A stretch of DNA of 64,000 nt from Plutella xylostella (Eukaryota > Arthropoda > Insecta > Lepidoptera > Plutellidae): contig NC_064007.1 of the NCBI RefSeq assembly GCF_932276165.1, positions 4,350,001-4,414,000 of the forward strand, in the 5' to 3' direction. The notes below the pieces were generated by a model that was not told the DNA's origin, made no database searches, and was given only the letters and a program-made list of their open reading frames with translations. A program made the translations under genes and the position numbers. Shown here piece by piece: positions 9,120 to 19,176 of the stretch (position 1 is its first letter; every line of letters starts with the position of its first letter).

Positions 9120-9390
9120 ATAATCATCATCATCACGACACATCACATCCCCACTGCTGGGGCACGGGTCTTCTTCCAATGAAGAAAGTGTCTGGTTGTC
9201 GTTTATATATTTAAAATGTATGTATCTATATATCTGTGTAGATATATCTGCTGTCCGACACCCATAACACAGGTTCTGCCTAGCTTGGGGTCGGATGGCC
9301 GTGTGTGAGATGTCCCCACACATATATTATTATTATTTTTAGCCTAGTTTTCCACGCTGGCCTAGTGCGGGTTGGTGGACAAAAGTAGTA
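9120..9390 (-). mobile_element. LINE tail interrupted by a SINE-like insert
   Basis: 9120-9180 (CCCCACTGCTGGGGCACGGG, TTCCAATGAAG) and 9341-9390 (CCACGCTGGCCTAGTGCGGG, TTGGTGGAC) are contiguous in the related copy at 57095-57200. Here they are split by about 160 bp of a SINE-like repeat with a (TTA)n tail. Confidence 0.65.
9181..9340 (+). mobile_element. SINE-like repeat, copy nested in a LINE tail
   Basis: Contains CTGTCCGACACCCATAACAC, GGTTCTGCCTAGCTTGGGG and GGCCGTGTGTGAGATGTC, and ends with a (TTA)n tail. Copies occur at 28150-28320 (+) and 16385-16490 (-). At 28150 the repeat is preceded by TCGGGTCTTGG, also found in the tRNA-derived SINE at 9820, suggesting the two families share a middle segment. 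Confidence 0.65.
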
Positions 9391-9819
9391 TACTATACCG
9401 AAAGGGGGTGACTCAGGGGGTCATTGTGAACAACCTTGTGTTTAAATGTTTTGCATCTCAAAGTAGAGATGTCGCACAATACAGGATGTATTATAATATA
9501 TTTTATAAGGTCGTTGACATGTAGGTCACGGTATCATATTGTCAGGATTGTTGGTACCCAATTTTCAAGTAAAACTTTGGATGTTAATTACTCAAAAACG
9601 GTACATTATTTTGAGATTCTGAATTCTTTTCCGGGCTTAGATATAACATGCTGCACACGTAGGTTTCGGCTTAGTATACCAATTTTGCAACGCCCTGTTA
9701 TAAAATAGATTTTTATATTGTGTCATATTACACGGGATTCAACCGGTTAATCAAAATACTCAGTAGAAAGAGTTTTAAATGTGATACTAAACTTATTTTT
9801 GCAGTGTAACGTTAAGGGA

Positions 9820-10030
9820 TTCGATTCCTGGCTGGGGCAGATATTTATTTAAACACAGATATTTGTTCTCGGGTCTTGGATGTGCCCGTGAAATGGCAAT
9901 AGGCCCGCCCCTATTACATTGGGACTAACATAAACACTGGCGAAAAGTGGGTGCAGCAATGCACCTCTGCCTACCCCACAAGGGAGTACATTAGTACAAG
10001 GTGTGAGTGTTTATATATTATTATTATTAT
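9820..10030 (+). mobile_element. tRNA-derived SINE, 5'-truncated, with target duplication
   Basis: Begins at TTCGATTCCTGGCTGGGGC, that is, within the B box, then GATATTTATTTAAACACAGA, GGCAATAGGCCCGCCCC, GGCGAAAAGTGGGTGCAGC and a (TTA)n tail. It is flanked by the 13-bp direct repeat TAACGTTAAGGGA (9807-9819 and 10031-10043). The head with the A box is missing compared with 15019-15280. Confidence 0.85.
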
Positions 10031-10043
10031 TAACGTTAAGGGA

Positions 10044-10984
10044 CTAGCAAAGTATCCGGTGTTCTTAATTGTGCATTCCAACTGAAATGATTATCATACA
10101 AGAAACTTGAAGCTGATCATGAGATAAAAACGTGCAAATAAAATTGACACTTTATACCGCCAGTTATACTGGTATGAGTTGAAAGAAATAATACGAATAT
10201 GATATGGCAGGTTTTTTATATTATTATTTCCAGTCTAGACTATCAGTATCAACCAGTATTTTTTATCGTTAAGAAATACCTAAGTATATCCCTAGTACGG
10301 TTTCATAATATAATTTTTACTTAATTGACGATTGCTACCATCTATATATATTTTTTCTGGGCGCTTCGCTTAATGTTGTTAATCCGTTGTGTTCTTACAC
10401 ACTCTACTCTACACTTACCTCTAATATAATCAGAATCGGATTAGCCGTTCAAAAGTTATGCGATTTTAATGTCGGGAGTTGTTAACGTTGGTTAGGTTGC
10501 TGTAGGACAACAATTTAAAAGTGAATCAAAATAAAATTTCACACAAAACTTATAACTAGATAAAATTAAATACGCACTACTAACTAACTAAATCTTAACG
10601 TTTTTTTTCTGATTTTCACTACGTTCGAACTTCTATTTTACTCCTCCGGTCTCCGGTTATTGTCGGTCGTGTGCGGGCATCCTAAGCAGCAGGGCCCGTT
10701 CATTAACACAGCAGACAAGTGCGAGGAGCGACGCAAAACGTCAACAATTATAGTCAATGAAGCACCAACATTCGCCGGCACACTCCGAGACACAGGGGTG
10801 TACTCCCACTTCGCGAATATAAGGTCCGGAGTGTACACTAGGTTTGCGAATACGAATTCCGGGTACTTCTAATAATCTGAAGCAATGAAATAATTCCTAG
10901 TGACTAGACCTAAACCCCTGGCCTTACTCCATTGGAAGGAGACCCGTGCTCCAGCAGTGGGGACGTGATGGTAGGTGATGATGT
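10044..10984. other. No gene; decayed repeat traces
   Basis: 10355-10470 (GGGCGCTTCGCTTAATG, AATCGGATTAGCCGTTCAAA) resembles a degraded relative of the repeat at 41350. 10915-10985 (AAGGAGACCCGTGC, CAGCAGTGGGGACGTGATG) is the plus-strand counterpart of the LINE tail at 57095. The 70-codon open frame at 10660-10872 has no recognisable domain. Confidence 0.4.
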
Positions 10985-11185
10985 GATGAATAAAAAAGTT
11001 CCAGTGCCAATAGCACCGAATTACGCCTACACCGGAAGACTAGCTTAAAGAAGCCGTCTGCTATATTGAAGTAGGTACATTTCACAAAGCATCAGAATAT
11101 TACCAACTAATAACGTAAGTATTTTAATCGGAATCTAAATTAAATGTTTTACAAATTTCGGTCATTTTGGTGTCGAGATTTTGAA
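10985..11185 (+). repeat. Unnamed dispersed repeat, copy 3
   Basis: Shares AAAAAGTTCCAGTG, ACTAGCTTAA, GCCGTCTGCTATATTGAAGT and ATATTACCAACTAATAACG with copies 1 and 2; the downstream AAATTAAATGTTT and TGGTGTCGAGATTTTG also match copy 1. It continues to about 11185. Confidence 0.5.
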
Positions 11186-11551
11186 CTGTACTCGTGAGTT
11201 TATTCTGACAGTCAGAAAGCATTAGCATAATCTTTACAAATATCTACCTATCTATCATGGCGAGCTGATTTTCCGCATTTAGCCTGTAATGAGGGCCACT
11301 TTACTTCTAATAAACGACTGGAATCTTTAACATGTTCCCAAATCCGGAGTGTCCCCCCTGGCCAGCTGCCAATATGGCTGGTAGCGACAAACCCGCTGTT
11401 TATCAATTGTTCAATCCGATATACTGTTGGGCTGTGGGCACAGCACAGACCAACGACATCCATTCTTATGGCTTCAGTCAAAATACCATATAAATACGCA
11501 AAATTTCATACTAATTTACAGCGAAAAACGGGAGAGTGCGACGTGATTGCG

Positions 11552-11757
11552 TCAGCGCACACCGAACTGCAAAATGCTCGCGCATGGTCGAGCAAACTTT
11601 AGAACGCATACTCGAACATTTACTAGAAAGCTCGAGCATGGTCGAGCATCAAGTTGGGACGTGTATTCAATTTTGAAATGTATGGAATTATCATAAGATT
11701 AATTTTTCAATGATTTCACAATATGCTCTGCTCTGCTCTGCTCTTGGTGTGCGCTGA
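11552..11757. repeat. MITE-like segment with 12-bp terminal inverted repeats
   Basis: TCAGCGCACACC at 11552 pairs with GGTGTGCGCTGA ending at 11757, about 206 bp apart. Inner parts carry GCTCG-rich and CTCTG-rich runs that also face each other loosely. No target duplication is convincing, so the class is unknown. Confidence 0.45.
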
Positions 11758-11759
11758 GC

Positions 11760-13060
11760 CATTGGCGCGCGGCGGCAAACTGACAATATTTTGAGTGTGA
11801 ATGTGTGTGTGGCGGGCTCGTCGTAACAATGAAAGTGACTTACTTTGGGTGCTTCAGTTTTTAGTTAGCGATATTCCTTCCGCCTTTTTTTCTACTTCCA
11901 TGGTGTGGAAAATGTATTTAGATTTTTGTCTTAATCCCAATGTGCAATCTTCCTTGTACATATAAATAGGTTAGAAATAAACACAACTATACTGAAATAT
12001 ACGTACACCTACTTACTAATATTTGTACATATACCGATATGTGTACAAAAATTGAATCTACAAATATTTTAGCACATTGAACTGACCTAGCGCTTTTGGC
12101 GAGTGACCTTGACCTTGCATGACGAATAAGCTAATAAGCAGATTCTATCTGAGGTGGATGAGTCAAGCAAGCATTCAATTCATATTCATGTAAGTAGGTC
12201 TAAGGTTACCTAGCATGGGGAAAGTTTATGAGCTTGTTTAAAAAATCATCAATTGATAGATTGGGTAGGCTACGTATCAGGAGTACTTACAGTTTTGCAT
12301 TAATAATAAAACAAGCATTTAGCTAGTTATTACAATCACATAATAATATAAAAATATCATTAAGGTCTTAAAGACGACATTATTACAAGTTTAGTACTTA
12401 TTAGAATATAACTTAGGACATAAAATAGGATTTATGATAGTATTGTAGGTTTAATAATTACTTGGTGCTCTCCCATATAATACTACTTTATTTATTAAGG
12501 TCACCGAGGATCTTGAGGTTAACCCGTTTAAGTTTCAGAGTCGTCTAGTCTTAGGAAGATTGGGTAGATTGCTACCAGATCCTTCCCATCTACTAGACCT
12601 TAAGAAATCATCTATTTTCCAACCTAATAATCTAATTCTGAAAAGTAGGTATATATCTTCATATCTTCATAATAGCTATACTGAGAATTACGTACATAAG
12701 TACCAACCTGTTTAGGTATATATAAAAATTGTATTATAGGTATTTACGGTAAAGAGTAGGTAAAACAACTAGGTAAGGTATGTACCTACAACCTTTTCTA
12801 GCAAAATTTCTCCCATCCGCCGACCTAGCGTCACCGCTCTAGGGTTAAATTTATTAACCACACGAGCCTTGCCAGCACAATAGTCTATTTAGTTCACAAA
12901 ACTGAAACTTAATACAATAAACTTAACGAGTCACGTAGATATTTAGCAAAACAGCCACTGGAGACTATTCGTGCCTCGTTCACATCGATAAGCTGCGTTC
13001 GTATACTTGACGATTAATATTCCATCTTCATGTATCCGTCACATTAAAAAATTGGGGTGA
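11760..13060. other. No gene seen
   Basis: AT-rich sequence. Short open frames only, and no transposon ends. Confidence 0.4.
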
Positions 13061-13065
13061 CTACT

Positions 13066-13171
13066 TGCGAAAGGTGGCTGGATATGATTGGATGCGGAAA
13101 GCTAAAGATCGCATCCAGTGGCGTACTTTGGGAGAGACCTACGTCCAGCAGTGGACTGCTATAGGCTGATG
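13066..13171 (+). pseudogene. RTE-type LINE 3' end, plus strand
   Basis: Reads KVAGYDWMRKAKDRIQWRTL then GETYVQQWTAIG and stop, followed by a short TGATGATAATGATG tail. It is the plus-strand counterpart of the tail at 59-246; only about 33 codons remain. Confidence 0.75.
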
Positions 13172-13477
13172 ATAATGATGTTGTCATTTCGGAAACCTCG
13201 GGTTTTGATGCGAGTTTAGCATGCAGAACTAAATTAGGTATGTATAGTGATGATGATGTCCTCTTCGTCGTATCCGATAACAGCGACTCTTGCTACACTC
13301 TGTTATGTGCTCTTATGTGGCTGGCAAGTCCGAACTTCGTCTTGAATAGTATGCATGTGTAACTATGTAACACAAAATTATGATTACTACACTCACGATG
13401 TCACGAGCTATGAAAAAAATCCACCTGCAATTGACGTTCCATATTATGTCACTGGAACTTTTTCATTGCACGTGATT

Positions 13478-13657
13478 GGACAATGATTTCGATTCTGAAG
13501 GCAGAAATTCTAAATTTAGAACTGTCAAAACCTTAACTTCTTTGTTTAAAATTCGACTCTATGATTGTTTCCGTAAATGACATTTTATGCTAGCAATTTT
13601 TTTAGTTTGACAGCGTTAAAATTAGAATTTCTGCCTTCAGAATCGACATCATTATCC
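13478..13657. repeat. Long inverted repeat (MITE-like), 180 bp
   Basis: GATTCTGAAGGCAGAAATTC near 13490 faces its reverse complement near 13627-13646. The arms are about 50 bp with a few mismatches around a ~75-bp centre. The structure is that of a MITE, but the target duplication could not be fixed. Confidence 0.65.
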
Positions 13658-13659
13658 TC

Positions 13660-14430
13660 ATTAAATAGCGCAACAAGGCAAGTTACTGGACAATCATAAC
13701 GGGGCATCATACAGATCAGAGTGACGTGACGGCTGAAGGAGAATGGCGGGAAAAGGTCAGGATGGGACCGTGATGGCGGGAGCATTTTGAATTTGGAATA
13801 TTTTAGTTTTCTGCCCCGAGCTGACGGTTGTCGGGTGTCAGGTGTCGGTCTATCGACCTCTGGGATTGCCCGTATTGGAGAGATAAGTAGGTAATTGTAA
13901 GGTAAACAATTGGGAGTTAGTAGGTAGGTACTTTTGTTAATGTTATAGTGTAATCTAAAAAAGCTCTGGAGGAATAAGTAGGGTTGCTTTAAAATAGTTT
14001 CGGCTGAAAGTTCCATTCGATAAACATCAGTTATTTCGAAATGTATAATACCTTATTTATTTCTTACTTCGGAACATTGATTACTTTTGGTCTCGGTATT
14101 TCCAAAAGAACAGAATCAAACAAAAAATACAACGTTACCTACTATAATTTTTCTAAGAGTTAGAATATCTTAGAACTCATCAAAACCTAAACTACGCAAA
14201 CTTCATAGTGAAAATAACGAATAAGAACTTAACCAAGTACCTAGAAAAAAAACACATATACCTACAAGAACGAAAAATTCAAACAAAATTATATTCAACG
14301 CAATTTTAAAGAGGCGTTTGACTCGATAAGTACTGAAGGGTCTCCAGTCTGCCCTTCAGTACTTCAGGCCATAAACTAAATCTGCCTTTATTGCCAATTC
14401 GAGAAAAAAGAAAATATACAACAAAAAAAA
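13660..14430. other. No gene seen
   Basis: The 143-codon minus-strand open frame at 13585-14016 overlaps the inverted repeat and shows no domain, so it is treated as chance. A small perfect-looking hairpin CAGTACTGAAGGG-type repeat lies near 14330-14365. Confidence 0.4.
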
Positions 14431-14436
14431 AAACAA

Positions 14437-14685
14437 ACACTCACACCTTGTACTAATGTACTCCCTTGCGGGGTAGGCAGAGGTGCATTGCTGCACCCAC
14501 TTTTCGCCAGTGTTATGTTAGTCCCAATGTAATAGGGGGCGGGCCTATTGCCATTTTACGGGCACATCCAAGACCAGAGAACAAATATTTGTGTTTAAAC
14601 AAATATCTGCCCCAGCCGGGAATCGAACCCGGGACCTTCGGCTCAGTAGTCAGGGTCACAACTACGCCATTCGGTCGTCTATGAA
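14437..14685 (-). mobile_element. tRNA-derived SINE, near full length
   Basis: Reverse-strand copy of the SINE at 15019-15280. The B box GGTTCGATTCC is intact, but a small deletion removes part of the A-box region (GTAGTTGTGACC instead of GTAGTGGTTAGTGACC). The plus-strand open frame across it is not a gene. Confidence 0.85.
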
Positions 14686-15018
14686 AAAAACGAATGAATG
14701 AAGAAAACTATGACAAAGGAAAATCGGATATTTCCACTTATTTATTACTGCCGCGGAGAATATATTGTGCGTGTGTGTGACACTTCAGCTGGGACGGAAC
14801 GGACGTGAAAAAAAGCCATAGACACGGTAAATTCGAGTGCGTACTCCGACTGACAACCTCGCGGCACGCTTAGATTAACAATATACGAACTAGATGGTAA
14901 CGTAAAAAAGTAAAAAGCTAAAATCATTTATTTGCGTAAAAGTGACAATAATAAAATTATATATTTAGTTTCATAATTCTTCCAGCACTTCCTGTCAAGT
15001 TTTTGACATGCAAACATA

Positions 15019-15280
15019 AAAAAAACACGCACTCACGCCTTGTACTAATGTACCTACTCCCTTGCGGGGTAGGCAGAGGTGCATTGCTGCACCCACTTTT
15101 CGCCAGAGTGTTATGTTAGTCCCAATGTAATAGGGGGCGGGCCTATTGCCATTTTACGGGCACATCCAAGACCGAGAACAAATATCTGTGTTTAAACAAA
15201 TATCTGCCCCAGCCGGGAATCGAACCCGGGACCATCGGCTCAGTAGTCAGGGTCACTAACCACTACGCCATTCGGTCGTC
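15019..15280 (-). mobile_element. tRNA-derived SINE, full length with target duplication
   Basis: Read on the minus strand: GACGACCGAATGGCGTAGTG (A box), then GGGTTCGATTCCCGGCTGGG (B box), then the body and tail shared with 9820-10030 and 14437-14685. The box spacing is tRNA-like, giving an internal Pol III promoter. The 13-bp direct repeat ACATGCAAACATA flanks it (15006-15018 and 15283-15295), leaving two extra bases at the 5' side. Confidence 0.9.
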
Positions 15281-15523
15281 AAACATGCAAACATACAAAA
15301 AAAAAATACAAAAAGGCCTACAATATTTTTAGTTAGTTGGTGTGTCACATAGAACAAAAAACTGACCGCAATTTGTTTTCTGCCAAATCGTTTTAAGTTC
15401 AAGCTAATGACAAGCATTGTAATAATTAATAACGTCACAAATCTTCTTACCGAATTCAAAATAAGAGCTCAGTGGTAAAAGTGGGTTATTATTGGTCGAG
15501 ACGTTTCTTTTGCACTAATTATT

Positions 15524-15776
15524 ATTATTATTATTTAATCCTTTATTGCACAAATATAAAAATAAGTGTACAAAGGGGGGACTTAATGCTACAAGCATTT
15601 TCTACCAGTCAACCCACAGGAGGTGCAAGAAAATTTTATTATAAGGTGTGCAAAAAGAAAACAACACTATTACTACAAAATTAAAACAAGTCACTTAATA
15701 ATAATCATCAAATATACCTAATATAAAATACGTAACTACATATAAGTTCTGAATATATAAATAAACATAATATATA

Positions 15777-15865
<89 letters not shown>

Positions 15866-16030
15866 TAATATTATATAACATTAATTAATTTAGAGGTTCA
15901 GGAAAGAGCTATCAACTAACTATCTTACTAAGGTAGTGAGTCCGAGTAAGACGCTTAAAAACGTTACGAGACGAATCCATCTGGTTCGTATGTATATTGC
16001 AAATCTAAGGCCACGCCACATACATCAGCT
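15524..16030 (-). mobile_element. LINE 3' end with expanded TA microsatellite
   Basis: Starts with (ATT)n and CTTTATTGCACAAATATAA, then GGGGGGACTTAATGCTACAA and TTTTCTACCAGTCAACCC, matching 2330-2420. The coding end (TTACTAAGGTAGTGAGTCC, AAGACGCTTAAAAACG on the plus strand) at 15920-15980 aligns with 7125-7165, so this is a second copy of the LINE split by the LTR element. A (TA)n run interrupts its 3' UTR. Confidence 0.7.
15781..15862. repeat. (TA)n microsatellite
   Basis: An uninterrupted run of about 41 TA units within the LINE 3' UTR. It is likely variable in length and self-complementary. Confidence 0.97.
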
Positions 16031-16067
16031 AAGGACCTAGATCAGGGTACAGAAGTTTATTACTTTA

Positions 16068-16203
16068 AAGTCTATTATTTTATCTCAGACACTAAATTGA
16101 CAAGTGCAAATGGCAAGTTGTGAAATATTAATGCCGGATTTTATTCAACTTGACATTTTGATTTGTCAATTTAGTACCTATCTGAGATAAAAATAATAGG
16201 CTT
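16068..16203. mobile_element. 136-bp MITE with TA target duplication
   Basis: The left arm AAGTCTATTATTTTATCTCA with ACTAAATTGACAA and CAAGTTG faces its reverse complement on the right (TTGTCAATTTAGT, ATCTGAGATAAA, ATAGGCTT). TA flanks both ends (16066-16067 and 16204-16205), as for Tc1/mariner-derived MITEs. The arms are about 50 bp. It has no coding capacity. Confidence 0.75.
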
Positions 16204-16384
16204 TAGTTGAGCCAACGTGCATTCGTACATGTATGTACTATTCTCTTTTGGTTGTATGGATAAAAATTTAAAAATAATTGGTAGCGATTTAAAGCTAACA
16301 CATAGCTTTCACTATGTTAGGGTAACATTGAAATAAATGACAGAATTTTATACTCAAGGCTAAGAAGTTACCTTAAAATAAAAA

Positions 16385-16490
16385 AAAGTGTGGACATCTC
16401 ACACACGGCCATGCGACCCTTAGCTAGACAGTACCTGTGTTATGGGTGTCGGACAGCTGATATATCTCTACACAGATACATACATACCTT
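16385..16490 (-). mobile_element. SINE-like repeat, minus-strand copy
   Basis: GGACATCTCACACACGGCCA, CCTGTGTTATGGGTGTCGGA and CACAGATACATAC are the reverse complement of the repeat at 9181-9340. Confidence 0.65.
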
Positions 16491-16722
16491 GAATCCTTCT
16501 TAGGGATAATAGGTCGCAACAATCCTTCACATTACTTGAAGCTTGACGTCTATACTCCCTGCTTTGTGACAAGGCACAGACCAATTCGATTTTCAAGTTT
16601 TTAAGTTCCGTAGCTCTCGACAGTGCTCGACTGTAATTACCAAAACGCCCGCGCGGCGCCACTGTCGCCCCTCTATGGCCAGTCACTATGACCTCCACAC
16701 TTCTTCCCACATTCCCATCTAA

Positions 16723-16869
16723 GCTCCAATTTCCCCATAGTCGATTAGATCGTAACCAGGGAAAGGTTGATCAATTATACGTTATCTCCATATTAAATTC
16801 TTGACAGATGAGTCAAAAGTCAAGCAATAATCCCTGGTTATGCTCTAACCCACTATGGAAAAATGGTAC
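16723..16869. mobile_element. 147-bp Harbinger-like MITE, copy 1
   Basis: The terminal arms CAATTTCCCCATAGTCGATT and its imperfect reverse complement at 16850-16869 enclose inner arms TAACCAGGGA / TCCCTGGTTA. TAA is duplicated at 16720-16722 and 16870-16872. The copy at 61539-61686 has the same ends and the same TAA duplication. A 3-bp TWA duplication is the PIF/Harbinger hallmark. Confidence 0.8.
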
Positions 16870-16872
16870 TAA

Positions 16873-18640
16873 GTATAAACTAAACTGTCAGCTACTTAAC
16901 CAACACAGACACATTACCAAACTACAATCCATGTAATCCATAAGCAGCATCACTCGCATATCAAACATCTGTTAGTTTCATACAAGTTAGATTCCACAAG
17001 CGGGCGACGCTGCTTAAGGATTGTTAATTGCTAATGTTCGGTGGTGGTAGCCCCACAGGTCAAGTTAAAACAGTCAAAAAAGGAATACATTAAGAATTCT
17101 GTGCAAGAAAACCCAAACTGAAACGCTGAACCCTCAAATCCAAGGATTAACTTCAAAGGACTACGGGAGCAATTCAGAAAATGCGTTTTGTACGAATATG
17201 TGCTTTGACGACGCGGCTAGTCAGCAAAACGTGGATCACAGATATTTTCCTGAAAGCCGATTTGTTTCTTGTTTCACTGGTTCAAGATTTTGGGCGGAAT
17301 TTATGAATATGAATTTCAGTTGGCTCTACTTACAACTTATTTTAGGGGAGAAATTATTAAGATTTAAATACATAATTTCTCATGAAAAAAAATTATGTAC
17401 GGTATCTTTGTAGCCTGGCTAGCTAAGTAAATTTTATCTTTTGGAGAGGAATTATTTACAATACAAGGCAATATAATTTGTTATGACTTTATAGATCAAA
17501 ATAAAATATTAATAAGTAACAGTAGCAGTATATCACCATCATCATCAGCCATTATATTATTATGAACTAGTTAAAAGAGCAAAATACCTACCTTGATTAC
17601 CCTCTTAAGTGTCACATCTTAAATAAAACTAAAATTTAAGCTTTTAGTGATGCTGATGTTCCAAGATACACCCCTTATCTGATGCATCAATCATCGTCTC
17701 TCGTAAAGTTAGTTAAAACATCATAAAATTACTCAGCCATGTGTGGCCTCGAAGTCAAAACTGGGACGCGAAATGAGATCCGACGTTGCTGCGTCGTCAC
17801 CGATCTATAAATCATATTTTGTTGTCATTAACGTTACTTTTATTTCACGTCCCCATTAAAAATGCTTAAAACCATCGTTAAAGTCTTAATAACATACATC
17901 AAAGCGACAAAGTATGTTTTTATTCAAATTAAAGATCGGCGTACCGCAAGGATCGATATTATGCCCGCTTTTATTTTATAGTTATTTTGCCGCGAGCCCT
18001 CAGTGACAAAAGCTTCTGGACAGTAATAACTTATATCATTAAGGCATGTACGACAGTCATTTGCTTCATTTGTGACATTGACGTCCTCCGGCCCTTTGTT
18101 AACTACAGGTTTTTCTTAACTTGTGTCTCAGTTTTTTTCTGCAAGCCTTAAGGGATCAATTTACCAACAGGTAAACGCGTTCATTATTCAGTATTACTGT
18201 ACGAAGCCATCTCGTCTGCTAATAGAGGTTTATTAATATCGTAAAATTGTAAAATTCCCTAGGTTACCTCTTGAGCGGGCGTTTCGCTTTGAAATTAACG
18301 TCCGGAGTTGCATGCTTTAATCCAAGTTTCGCTCGGCATTGGAAATATCTCCAAGACAAGCAAGCCGGTTATTATAACATCCACAAGCTTCATCTTGTAC
18401 TTAGGTACTTATATTTATTATATTGTTGTCAATGTAGCTTTTGCAGCTTCAGGTTTTTAATAGCGAGGTACTATACAATATTCTAAATAAAAACTCTTTG
18501 TAATATTACTATGTAAGTTCTATAATAAAACATCTGTTATATATCATTCCATTATCTAGTTATTAAAACGCAAAGTCTTCCAATCCGGTCACAATGGCAT
18601 CTTAAGCTCTTTCTTCGGCCCTTGTAATTAATGAATGCGT
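16873..18640. other. No gene seen
   Basis: AT-rich sequence upstream of the promoter at 18918. A CATCATCATCAGCC scrap near 17535 is a vestige of an RTE tail. Open frames here are short and lack domains. Confidence 0.4.
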
Positions 18641-18859
18641 GAAGTTAAGCCCCGTATTCAATCACTGGAAAGCATGTAGGCGACGACAGAGACCCCACGC
18701 CGCTGTCGCGAGATCAGTGTCCAAGACTCTCTGCGGTCACTTATCTGTGTATCGTAGCTTACACCTCAATCAAAGCTCCGAGGCTGCTAAAGGCCGACGC
18801 ACTCGCGGACACAACATAACACGTGCATTACTCACGAAATATTTTCATAAAACCGAACG

Positions 18860-18950
18860 CACCCGTCCATTCCCCCCGTGCGCGCCCTCTCCCCTCCCCT
18901 CCCAGCAAAACCAGTTCAGTCGGTGCCCGGCTGCCGTGCGCGTCGGTCGT
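18860..18950 (+). promoter_or_regulatory. Core promoter: Inr plus DPE, TATA-less
   Basis: An arthropod initiator TCAGTC at 18916-18921 places +1 at A18918. GGTCGT at 18945-18950 occupies exactly +28 to +33 and fits the downstream promoter element consensus (RGWYVT) at every position. Upstream is a CT- and GC-rich stretch without a TATA box, and the surrounding ~500 bp is the most GC-rich in the first half of the window. DPE promoters are typical of developmentally regulated genes in flies. Confidence 0.65.
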
Positions 18951-19176
18951 CTTTCGGTAGTGTCTTCGCGTCACGTTGTGTTACGAGAAAAACATCTTTT
19001 TGTACCAAAACCAAACCTGTGCTTGTGTATTCACATTTTCAGTGCCCTTGTGAGATTGTGCCATTCGATATTGTGATGTTACGTGCTCTTGTGTTGGATT
19101 TCTATTGAAAAGTGTGGCCGGGGTCCGCCTGCCGCCGCCGGACGCCTTTTCTCTCGGATCTCGGGATATCATTAAG
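18918..19176 (+). other. Probable untranslated first exon of a host gene
   Basis: The 259 nt run from the inferred start site to a splice donor AAG|GTATTT at 19176/19177. The stretch is GC-rich against AT-rich surroundings. Its only ATG (19076) opens a 10-codon upstream frame ending at 19108, so the main coding start should lie in a later exon. The gene cannot be named because no further coding exon is certain in the window; a candidate splice junction lies at 39428/39429. Alternative: a GC-rich non-coding RNA start. Confidence 0.5.
19076..19108 (+). CDS. Short upstream open reading frame in the first exon
   Basis: ATG 19076 to TGA 19106-19108, encoding MLRALVLDFY, inside the probable 5' UTR. 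It would be the first AUG met by a scanning ribosome on the predicted transcript and could dampen translation. There is no evidence for a functional peptide. Confidence 0.3.
   Translation: MLRALVLDFY

Noticed and set aside
13585..14016. 143-codon minus-strand frame
   Set aside because: Overlaps a MITE-like inverted repeat arm, low-complexity composition, no recognised domain.
14466..14684. 72-codon plus-strand frame containing PQPGIEPGT
   Set aside because: It is the antisense of a tRNA-derived SINE; such peptides are common spurious predictions.
18639..19076. 145-codon frame across the promoter region
   Set aside because: It would start upstream of the inferred transcription start and crosses a GC-rich untranslated exon. 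Open frames are expected by chance in such composition.
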